Source: Phytobacter massiliensis JC163 (GTDB lineage Bacteria > Pseudomonadota > Gammaproteobacteria > Enterobacterales > Enterobacteriaceae). From it: DNA of 57,322 nucleotides. A model generated the notes under the pieces. That model made no database searches. It was given only the letters and a program-made list of their open reading frames with translations, and was not told the DNA's origin. Positions 48,302 to 55,242 of the stretch are shown here, in pieces. How positions within the stretch are numbered: the first letter of the stretch is position 1; the number at the start of each line of letters is the position of its first letter. The position numbers and the translations under genes were made by a program. The stretch spans positions 280,315-337,636 of the forward strand of contig NZ_HE578946.1 in the NCBI RefSeq assembly GCF_000321045.1. Reading direction: 5' to 3'.

Positions 48302-49126
48302 ATGTATTGGATCATAAACAAAAATATTGAATTTTGGCCCGAGAGCAAAAGATTAACCTCTGTGAATAATCCTGCTCTGGGCGTTACGCTGACTGCCCCG
48401 GCCAGCCACTGCCTTACGCTTTTACTGGAAGCCGCACCGGATCTGGTAAGCCAGCAGGTGTTCTTTAAAAAGGTCTGGGAAGATGAGGGCATTCTGGTTC
48501 CCGCAAACACGCTGTATCAAAACATCTCCATTATCAGACGCGGTTTACGCGATGTCGGCGAAACTGATGAGACGTTGGTGGTGACGGTGCCACGGAAAGG
48601 TTTTCATATTAATGCCAGCGTGGATGTCGAAAAATGCCAGAAGCAGGCCTTAAACGCGGGCCATACTCTCGATCCCGAAGTGCCCGCGCAGGACGTTGAG
48701 CCTGACTTTACTGCCAGCGCAGACTCGGTAAATGTTATACCGACCACAGATAAAAAAACTTACCTGACGAGGGTTTCTACTTTTATCGTAATGGCACTGG
48801 CTTTGCTGGCCGGCTTTCAGCTGACTCATTACATCTGGCACTTCCATAATGAGACGCCTTTTTTTAGTGACTACGCCCTGGTAGCACAGGAAAATGGTTG
48901 CAACTTTTATATCAAAGATGAAAATCACACCAGTGATGATAGATTTAATCGTTATAAATCTCTGGTTATCAATTCAGGACTTAATTGTAAGCGATACCCC
49001 TATGTCTATTTTTCACTGCCACAAATCTCACCAACGTTTATAGCTTTTATTTGTCGCAAAAGCTATATGGTCAAGGATTCCGCAGGGTGCGTGACTCTGT
49101 CTTTTCGTGGGCTTACACATGAATAG
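48302..49126 (+). CDS. ToxR/PsaE-like membrane transcription regulator
   Basis: 274 residues from ATG 48302; an upstream TTG extends the frame without a better ribosome site. OmpR-type winged helix in residues 1-105 (VSQQVFFKKVWEDEG, NTLYQNISIIRRGLRDVG, VVTVPRKGFHIN), a linker, one membrane helix (about 154-178) and a periplasmic domain with four Cys. This is the ToxR/CadC layout, and PsaE of Yersinia uses it to control fimbriae. Overlaps the next gene by ATGAAT. Likely regulator of the fimbrial operon. Confidence 0.8.
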   Translation: MYWIINKNIEFWPESKRLTSVNNPALGVTLTAPASHCLTLLLEAAPDLVSQQVFFKKVWEDEGILVPANTLYQNISIIRRGLRDVGETDETLVVTVPRKGFHINASVDVEKCQKQALNAGHTLDPEVPAQDVEPDFTASADSVNVIPTTDKKTYLTRVSTFIVMALALLAGFQLTHYIWHFHNETPFFSDYALVAQENGCNFYIKDENHTSDDRFNRYKSLVINSGLNCKRYPYVYFSLPQISPTFIAFICRKSYMVKDSAGCVTLSFRGLTHE

Positions 49127-49591
49127 AGTGAAGTTTGTTTTTTCTTCTTTGTTACCGGTGTTGTCTTAAGCCTCGTTTATAACTTTTTAAGTGACAGAGC
49201 GCATCGTAAAGACGAATGCACAGCATCCCTTTTCGTTTTCAACAAGAACATACAGACACATTTGACGCTGAATTTTATGTATGAACTTGATGAACAAAAA
49301 GGTATTGTTGCTGTTAGCGGCAGCTATCTTGATGGCGGGAAAGTAAAAGGCAATATCAGAAGAGATGTTATTTACGATTTCGATAAGAATTATAACGCTT
49401 ACCAGTTCCATTCTTTAGAAATCAACAAGTATGGTAACATTGACTCTGTAAGTGATGATTTTTTGGCCAGCATGCTGCCGGACTTTTACGTCTATCCAAA
49501 TGAAAAGATTAGCTATATCATCTCAAAGCAAAATCAGCATAGCTTTTTGATAAAAATTGGCTCAAGGCCACTACTATATTGTGCTAACTAA
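49119..49591 (+). pseudogene. ToxS/PsaF-like membrane partner, frameshifted
   Basis: ATG 49119 overlaps the end of the regulator gene and begins MNRVKFVF, but stops after 16 codons. After a run of six T (49138-49143) the conserved frame continues FFVTGVVLSLVYNFLSD and runs to 49591. One extra T joins them into a protein of about 157 residues: N-terminal membrane helix and periplasmic domain. The size and position are those of ToxS or PsaF, the stabilising partner of a ToxR-like regulator. As it stands the gene is off. Confidence 0.7.
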
Positions 49592-49626
49592 AAAGTGATG
49601 ATGGGGTCTGGCGCTTCATCATCCAC
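49592..49626. terminator. Convergent terminator
   Basis: AAGTGATGATG pairs with CATCATC(C)ACTT with a single bulge, between the convergent regulator-partner gene and the LuxR-type gene. Confidence 0.6.
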
Positions 49627-49628
49627 TT

Positions 49629-50183
49629 CTATATTACGCAATCATCTATCAAATGTTCCTTAATGATTAGTAGATCGGTTAATCTTCTCGCGCCAATCTT
49701 GCGGCAGGCTTTGTGCCTGTAATTACAGACAAGCTTGCTGGACATAGACAGCGCGTGAGCGATGACGTGAGCATTTTTCCCTTCAAGAGATTTATTAATA
49801 ATTATCCTCTCTATTCTATTTAACGGACGGTTTTTTGTAGGTTTGAATTTTATCTGATTGCTCAGCCGAAGAAGTGCTTCCATGATGGAGTCAGGCGAAA
49901 CTCTGTCATTCATAACAATATCAGCATCACAGATTAATACTCCCTGGGTCGAACCAACAACCAGTAATATTTTACATTGTTGATTAAGTGAGGATATCTT
50001 CCGGGCATGAGATTTATTTTCCAAATTGAGATGCAAGATGACGATATCGTTATAACTTAACTTATCCAGTAACGCATCTCCAAACTGACAGCAAACAATC
50101 TCCCAGCCCTTATCTTTCCCGGCGCAGATGATTCCATGCTGGAAGAAGCAATTATTGCTAATAATAAAAACAGCCACGGACAA
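49629..50183 (-). CDS. LuxR-type transcriptional regulator
   Basis: 184 residues. C-terminal LuxR/FixJ helix-turn-helix (LNRIERIIINKSLEGKNAHV, HALSMSSKLVCNYRHKACRK). The N-terminal half resembles a receiver but lacks the acidic pocket and phospho-Asp, so it probably is not phosphorylated. Near the fimbrial genes; likely a fimbrial or motility regulator, unproven. Confidence 0.75.
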   Translation of the reverse strand: MSVAVFIISNNCFFQHGIICAGKDKGWEIVCCQFGDALLDKLSYNDIVILHLNLENKSHARKISSLNQQCKILLVVGSTQGVLICDADIVMNDRVSPDSIMEALLRLSNQIKFKPTKNRPLNRIERIIINKSLEGKNAHVIAHALSMSSKLVCNYRHKACRKIGARRLTDLLIIKEHLIDDCVI

Positions 50184-50487
50184 CCCCTGTTTTATTGTTC
50201 TAATCCTAAAAAATCCCCTGTTTAGTTATCATATTTATATATGTGGTTAATGAAAGTTATTTACCCTTAAATACTCTTATTTATGGTTTTGCATTTTAAA
50301 TAGGCAGTTAAATCAACGAGTTATTTTTTTGTTGTATGATTAAAATAAGATGTGAAGTGCCCTTCGGGAACTATAATTCCTACTTTTATAGCACCGCCAG
50401 GAAAAAATCTGAGGCCTGCGAAACGCTGCGCCAGATTTAAGAAAACGGATCTGGCGCGGGCGTTTAATAATGAGAAAGAGCAATGTC
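50184..50487. other. Gene-free stretch with terminator-like hairpin
   Basis: AT-rich region between LuxR-type gene and DUF6544 gene. GCGCCAGAT (50428-50436) and ATCTGGCGC (50449-50457) form a perfect 9-bp stem downstream of the DUF6544 stop. No gene seen. Confidence 0.6.
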
Positions 50488-51324
50488 TTATTTAAATTCA
50501 ATAGCGGTGATATGCCCCTTCCAGAATGGCAGGATCTTGCCTTTAGCGGCGCGGGATATTTCGAAAGCGTGAGGAATCATCATGCCCGCAACCAGACGAT
50601 AGTCGCTGCGTGTGACGTGTTCTCCAGCGCCGTGGTAAGGCGTTGTTAAATCACCATCCTGTATAGCGTTGAAACTCGCAAGACTGCCATCGGCATCGAA
50701 AGTGGCAATGAGCGACTCTTCCAGCCCAAAAGCAGAAACAATAGCCTTAGCGTGGTTATCATCAATGGCCTCCCAGCGCACTGGTCCGCCGGGCAGCAGC
50801 GCAACTGGATAAAGCGGACTCTCCAGTAACCAGCGTCGCAGCGAAGTGCGGTTCAATGCTTCTGTGGAACTCTCATTCATTACGGTAAGCGTTGAGGCGA
50901 CCTTTGCCCGCATCTCCATATGGCCGTCAGTATAGGCATCATAAGCCCGTGCCCATAAGCAACATCCGACCGGTGTTGTCGCGGCAAACATCATTGCCGG
51001 GGTTTGCGTTGCAATCACCTGTGTTGCGGTAGTGGGCTCAAATTCCGTGGTTAGCGGGCGTCTGAATTGCCCTTCTGCCGATATCTCCACCATTCTGTAG
51101 CGAACGTTCATGTCAGGGATCGCAAACAAGAAATAGCGCTGAACGGGGGCGGGGAGGGCATGTAGCGCATCGGGGCTGGTGAGGACGGGAGCATTTTGTC
51201 TGGCCACCTGCCGGACGGATTCGAAATGCGCGTTAATTTCGCGTTCCGTCAGCAGCGTAGAGATTCCAATCCAGGCGGCAAGAGCAATAAGAGGTATACA
51301 GAGAAAACGAATGAAACGGCGCAT
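50488..51324 (-). CDS. DUF6544-like membrane-anchored protein
   Basis: 278 residues. One N-terminal membrane helix (FIRFLCIPLIALAAWIGIST), then a soluble domain starting LPAPVQRYFLFAIPDMNVRY, typical of the DUF6544/DUF6920 group. Role unknown. Downstream of the TetR gene by 32 bp on the same strand, so probably co-transcribed and under its control. Confidence 0.65.
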   Translation of the reverse strand: MRRFIRFLCIPLIALAAWIGISTLLTEREINAHFESVRQVARQNAPVLTSPDALHALPAPVQRYFLFAIPDMNVRYRMVEISAEGQFRRPLTTEFEPTTATQVIATQTPAMMFAATTPVGCCLWARAYDAYTDGHMEMRAKVASTLTVMNESSTEALNRTSLRRWLLESPLYPVALLPGGPVRWEAIDDNHAKAIVSAFGLEESLIATFDADGSLASFNAIQDGDLTTPYHGAGEHVTRSDYRLVAGMMIPHAFEISRAAKGKILPFWKGHITAIEFK

Positions 51325-51356
51325 AAAATATCCCTATTAGCATGTATTATCAGCGA

Positions 51357-51977
51357 TTAATTGCCAGCCTGGCTTGACTGGATGAAGGACATGATGGAGT
51401 GAATAACGCTCGCGGCGGCATGGGAGTCCGGCTTCGTCTGACCGGGCGCTCTTCCCAGTAAAAGCAATGACGCAGCCCCATGCACAGCAGACCATAAGAC
51501 AAAAGCCATATGTGCGGCATCCATTCCGGGTAAATATCCTTCCTTCTGGCAGGCGGTGACGGCGGAGCGTAAAACAGTAAGACATTCCGCGCCGGGATCG
51601 GTAGCAAAGGGATCCCGGGATAAACCCTTAACGAGCGGCGGAGAAAACATCAGTCGATACAGGCCTGGTCGTTCAAACGCAAAACGTAAATAAATGAGAC
51701 CACCCTCGCACAACTGATTAAGGGGATCGCGGGCATTTTTACTGGCGACGGCTAATTTTTCTCGCAGCAAAATGCGAAAGCCTTCGTTGTGCGCCGCGAT
51801 TAACAGCGCCTCCTTACCTGCAAAATAGGCATACAGCGCGGGGGCTTTACATCCAACCGCCGCTGCGACATCGGCAAGCGTGATCTCATGCGCGTCCCGC
51901 TCATCAAGCAGGCGGATGGTTTCCCTGATAGCCTGACGCTGAATATCAAGCTGTTGATCTTTACGTGGACGTGACAT
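51357..51977 (-). CDS. TetR-family repressor
   Basis: 206 residues. N-terminal TetR helix-turn-helix (ITLADVAAAVGCKAPALYAY), C-terminal ligand domain of the WHG type. The palindrome at 52009-52029 lies just upstream and is the likely operator. Probably autoregulated together with the DUF6544 gene. Confidence 0.85.
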   Translation of the reverse strand: MSRPRKDQQLDIQRQAIRETIRLLDERDAHEITLADVAAAVGCKAPALYAYFAGKEALLIAAHNEGFRILLREKLAVASKNARDPLNQLCEGGLIYLRFAFERPGLYRLMFSPPLVKGLSRDPFATDPGAECLTVLRSAVTACQKEGYLPGMDAAHMAFVLWSAVHGAASLLLLGRAPGQTKPDSHAAASVIHSIMSFIQSSQAGN

Positions 51978-51993
51978 ACAGCCCCTTTTTTCG

Positions 51994-52029
51994 TTAAATT
52001 AATTGCATTAAATTAATGTCATTAATTTA
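51994..52029. promoter_or_regulatory. TetR operator candidate
   Basis: TAAATTAATG (52009-52018) and CATTAATTTA (52020-52029) are perfect 10-bp inverted arms with a one-base spacer. A further TTAAATTAAT at 51994-52003 repeats the left arm 14 bp away. Located 17-50 bp upstream of the tetR start. Confidence 0.7.
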
Positions 52030-52268
52030 TTCTGTCAACCAGTGTTGAAGGCGCTATGGTGGCAGGGAAAGGGCCAGGAACTGGAATTGAACCTTATCAA
52101 CGGTTGATCAGCGTCTGGATTATCCGTGGCGATGGACTTTTGTTCCTGGTACTGCGGCAGTGAGGTACAGTTAAATGGCATATCATGTGGCCCCATCCCG
52201 ACTCCTGACGAGATGATAATTAACGCCATCAATACTCAGCAGGTTTGCTAAAAAACCTGATTACTCTT

Positions 52269-52290
52269 TATGTTGGTTTTATGTTGCAAA
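52269..52290. repeat. 22-bp motif, copy 2
   Basis: TATGTTGGTTT followed by TATGTTGCAAA; two TATGTTG half-sites at an 11-bp period. Compare 32738-32759. Confidence 0.4.
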
Positions 52291-52687
52291 CTTGCAAAGT
52301 GCCAGTAGTCATTATTAAATAACCATTATGCTATTTTTTTACGAAGCCACTCTTATTCTCATAATGAAAGCTTATTACATATAAGATAGCATTATAGATA
52401 TAAGAATATATCAATTAAAAATCAATAGCTTAATCTAAGCGATCCCTATCTTAAACTCTACTGTTTTTTATTTAATGCAATATAAAATCATTTAAAATGA
52501 CAATCAATACCATTCGATAAAATAATGTCTTTAGCAGATGGTGGAGCCATTTTTCTTGCACTGTTTTGCATTACACCTTCAGTAAATACCGATATCTCCT
52601 GTCTCACGGTGCGGATATTCCATCATCGTGTTGTTGTAAGGATATAGGGTGTTTATTAATTCAGGGGAACTATTAAGAGAGTAAATT

Positions 52688-53137
52688 ATGAATAAATATA
52701 TCGCATTGCTTACCATTCCGTTAGGTATGTTACTGAACAGTGCAATCGCTGCTGAGAAAATTCCGGAGATGGCGGCAAAGCGTTGTGCGCCTGAGCCTGT
52801 CGTTTTTTACGGTCAGTCGCAAGATAACAGCAAAGAAGTACTGGTCTGTAAGCGGGCTACGGGGGTGTCTTATTATGCAGGAAAAATAAACCACTCTGCT
52901 GTAATGAACGAGGCAAACGGACCCCGTAAATTGAAAGTGGTGTTCAATACCGGAGATATGAAAGAAGGGCTGCTGATCAACACGGGCCCTGAGGTCTATG
53001 GTATTTCGAGTCAAAGGACTGGCGACTATGTATTCATGCGAATGAAGGACGGTAAATCGAAACCAGAAGTTCTGGAAATAGGGTATCTGGACGACGCAAC
53101 CGTTATTAATAATGTGCGTCAGCATTTTATGAAGTAA
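52688..53137 (+). CDS. Small exported protein of unknown function
   Basis: 149 residues. Cleavable signal peptide (MNKYIALLTIPLGMLLNSAIAA) and a mature beta-rich domain with one Cys pair (RCAPEP and LVCKRATG). AAGAGAG precedes the ATG. 47 bp before the DcrB-like lipoprotein gene, possibly one operon. No family recognised. Confidence 0.7.
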   Translation: MNKYIALLTIPLGMLLNSAIAAEKIPEMAAKRCAPEPVVFYGQSQDNSKEVLVCKRATGVSYYAGKINHSAVMNEANGPRKLKVVFNTGDMKEGLLINTGPEVYGISSQRTGDYVFMRMKDGKSKPEVLEIGYLDDATVINNVRQHFMK

Positions 53138-53184
53138 ACAAGAAGTCGAGTTGCACACTTTAATCAGAAAATGGAGTTTTAACA

Positions 53185-53727
53185 ATGAATTGCAAAACGC
53201 TGCTCGCCCCGCTTTTATTCTGCTCAGTGCTGGCGCTGTCAGCTTGTGACAGTAGCAATACATCAGATGAAACAGCGAAGAAAGGAACCAGCATACTGGA
53301 CGGTCAGGCTACAATGGTACTGCCGGAAGGTTATGTCAGAATGCCGCAAGAGTTGCTGGAGAAAAAATATCCTGCCTCACAGCGACCAAAAGAAGCATGG
53401 TATGTGGAAAGTGAGAATGGCAAAGTCGCCATTGCCTTTAGCGTGACGAAAAATGTCATGAGCGAAGCGCAAATTCAACAGTTTGCCGGGATGATGAAAA
53501 ACCAGATGAAGGCATTTTCACCGTCAATATCCGATGTGACCGTGAATGGCAAAAAAATGAGTCGCCTGGAAATCACCACCCCTGCTGCGGATGGGAAGAT
53601 TTTTAACGTGATGCAGCTCTCTTCTCTGGATGGCAAGTTATTGATCTCCTCCTTCAATGTCACAGAAGATTTGAAAGATAAATATACACAGGCCGGCAAG
53701 GATGCGCTGTCGACGCTGGATTACTGA
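53185..53727 (+). CDS. DcrB-like lipoprotein
   Basis: 180 residues. Lipobox LSAC (Cys21), Asp next to Cys, which in E. coli favours retention in the inner membrane. The soluble part (SILDGQATMVLPEGYVRM; ending DALSTLDY) follows the layout of E. coli DcrB, though similarity is low. Role unknown. Confidence 0.6.
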   Translation: MNCKTLLAPLLFCSVLALSACDSSNTSDETAKKGTSILDGQATMVLPEGYVRMPQELLEKKYPASQRPKEAWYVESENGKVAIAFSVTKNVMSEAQIQQFAGMMKNQMKAFSPSISDVTVNGKKMSRLEITTPAADGKIFNVMQLSSLDGKLLISSFNVTEDLKDKYTQAGKDALSTLDY

Positions 53728-53757
53728 TTCAGTAAGGGGTATTGAGAGAGGCTCCAG

Positions 53758-53808
53758 GCCGCCTGCGGCGAATAATCGAACGTAGTTCGATGGAGAGTCC
53801 GGCTCTCC
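53758..53808. repeat. Three tandem hairpins downstream of tRNA-Phe
   Basis: GCCGC-CT-GCGGC (53758-53769), ATCGAAC-GTA-GTTCGAT (53775-53791) and GGAGAG-TCCGG-CTCTCC (53792-53808) are perfect stems packed end to end, beyond the tRNA terminator. Confidence 0.6.
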
Positions 53809-53810
53809 AA

Positions 53811-53837
53811 AAGCAAAAACCCGCCTTTTGGGCGGGT
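53811..53837 (-). terminator. Terminator of tRNA-Phe
   Basis: ACCCGCC/GGCGGGT stem with loop TTTTG; on the minus strand it is followed by TTTTTGCTTTT. Confidence 0.9.
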
Positions 53838-53849
53838 CCTTTGGAATAG

Positions 53850-53925
53850 TGGTGCCCGGACTCGGAATCGAACCAAGGACACGGGGATTTTCAATCCCCT
53901 GCTCTACCGACTGAGCTATCCGGGC
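53850..53925 (-). tRNA. pheV: tRNA-Phe (GAA)
   Basis: 76 nt including CCA, starting GCCCGGATAGCTCAGTCGG on the minus strand; anticodon loop TTGAAAA, TpsiC arm GGTTCGATTCC. The sequence equals the E. coli tRNA-Phe as I remember it, and it sits beside yqgA and speC as pheV does. pheV is a known insertion site for islands. Confidence 0.97.
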
Positions 53926-54030
53926 AACGGGGCGCATTAAAACCGATCCGCCTCGTCGCGTCAACGAAATTTCTTCAAATTAACGCAGACTGCACAATCT
54001 ATCATCACTTTGCCGCTGATGCACGCGCTG

Positions 54031-54750
54031 TCAGGCGAAAAATGCCGTCCAGAGGGCGGAAAGGGGCATAGCAAGAACCAGCGCGGGCAGCATATTGGCG
54101 ACGGCAAACATCTTTATGCCGCAAATGCGCAGCCCGGTCGCCAGCAGCAGCACGCCGCCCACGGCGGTGAAATCGCCCATCATGCCTGGCGTGGTGAGCG
54201 GCAGGATAAGCGTCGCGCAGGTGGCCAGGGTGAGCTGAATAATCAGCATCGGCACGGAAATCGCCGCCACGGCGAAACCGAGGGTAGTGGCGAAGATCAG
54301 CGCCGTGAAAAAGTCGAGAAAGGATTTAGCGATAAGAATGCTGGGATCGCCGGTCATCCCTTCGCGCATCGCGCCGAAAATACCGGTGCCGCTGGCGCAG
54401 AAAAGAATAATGATTGCCACCAGACTTTGAATAAAAGACTCATGGGCGTTGACCACATGGTCACCCACCCGGCGTTTTTGCACTAGCTTACGCAGGCCGT
54501 TCACCAGGCCGCTGATACCGCGCTCCACATAACACACTTCGCCAATCAACGTGCCTACCAGCGTGGCGAGCACCATCACCGGTAAATTAACGCATTTGAT
54601 AATCAGTAATACGCCAATCGCCAGTGACGCGAGCCCGAAAATTGACGGCATATTGGCGCGTACACGTTCCGGCAAACGGTGGCTCATTAACGCGCCGAGC
54701 AAACCACCCAGTAAAACCGCGGCGGCGTTGATATAAGGTCCAGTTAACAC
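54031..54750 (-). CDS. yqgA: DUF554 inner-membrane protein YqgA
   Basis: 239 residues, similar to E. coli YqgA (235). About six or seven membrane helices, with the DUF554 pattern GPYINAAAVLLGGLLGALM and SLASLAIG/VLLIIKC. Possibly a transporter; function not known. Confidence 0.93.
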   Translation of the reverse strand: MLTGPYINAAAVLLGGLLGALMSHRLPERVRANMPSIFGLASLAIGVLLIIKCVNLPVMVLATLVGTLIGEVCYVERGISGLVNGLRKLVQKRRVGDHVVNAHESFIQSLVAIIILFCASGTGIFGAMREGMTGDPSILIAKSFLDFFTALIFATTLGFAVAAISVPMLIIQLTLATCATLILPLTTPGMMGDFTAVGGVLLLATGLRICGIKMFAVANMLPALVLAMPLSALWTAFFA

Positions 54751-54987
54751 ACATAATCTCCAGAGAGGTAAAAAAACGGCATAGCCAGGCGAAGCGAAAC
54801 GCGTAATTATGCCTTGAGAACTGACGCTGTCTAATCTTTAAGCCTTATAAAATAATTATTTATGAAAATAACGACAAATCCGCATGCAAAAGCATGCAGT
54901 TAAGGGGGCCTCTTCGTTGGTTGCGCCTGCTTATAAATAATGACATGATTGCGCAAATTTTCCTCTCACTGAACGGAGCCGCCTGGG
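54751..54987. other. Gene-free region upstream of speC leader
   Basis: AT-rich promoter region between the divergent yqgA and speC. Contains GCATGC-AAAA-GCATGC (54882-54897), a perfect 6-bp palindrome that may be an operator. Confidence 0.5.
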
Positions 54988-55083
54988 ATGAGCACATCAT
55001 CATCGTTACGCCAGACGCATTGCGCCAGCGCGCGTAAGGGCGGCCTTCCTGTTTTCTCCTGTACTCTGCTCACCATGCGGTGA
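54988..55083 (+). CDS. Possible leader peptide of speC
   Basis: 31 codons, MSTSSSLRQTHCASARKGG and then LPVFSCTLLTMR, with ACGGAG upstream (9-bp spacing) and an Arg codon just before the stop. It lies 160 bp before speC and is followed by strong hairpins. speF in E. coli has such an ornithine-sensing leader peptide, but this sequence is not similar to it. Translation is unproven. Confidence 0.4.
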   Translation: MSTSSSLRQTHCASARKGGLPVFSCTLLTMR

Positions 55084-55110
55084 GGCTAACGCACGCTCGC
55101 TGCAGGACAA

Positions 55111-55174
55111 CAGTAAAATCAGAAGCGGTCTGCTTTTACTGATGTCTGGCGGTCGGAGCTGGTTCCAGCCAGAC
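55111..55174 (+). promoter_or_regulatory. Structured speC leader, two strong hairpins
   Basis: CAGTAAAA (55111-55118) with TTTTACTG (55134-55141), inner CAGA/TCTG pairing; then GTCTGGC (55144-55150) with GCCAGAC (55168-55174), inner CTGG-TT-CCAG. A further small stem GAAG/CTTC at 55186-55200. They are between the leader frame and speC and can rearrange. Confidence 0.55.
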
Positions 55175-55242
55175 ACGTTCGTTGGGTGAAGTCATAGCTT
55201 CGCCCGGGGCCTTTTCTTCCCCTGCAACGGGTATTTGTGCTT

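Larger units (their letters stand above)
51978..52687. other. Gene-free stretch upstream of TetR gene
   Basis: About 710 bp between the divergent TetR gene and the secreted-protein gene. Besides the operator at 51994-52029 and the repeated motif at 52269-52290 it is AT-rich and shows only short frames. I see no gene. Confidence 0.6.

Noticed and set aside
53638..53964. 108-residue minus-strand frame across tRNA-Phe
   Set aside because: It is translated tRNA and terminator sequence, a known false gene call.
53926..54030. Integrase gene or attachment repeat beside tRNA-Phe
   Set aside because: No integrase frame and no second copy of the tRNA 3' end were seen in the window.
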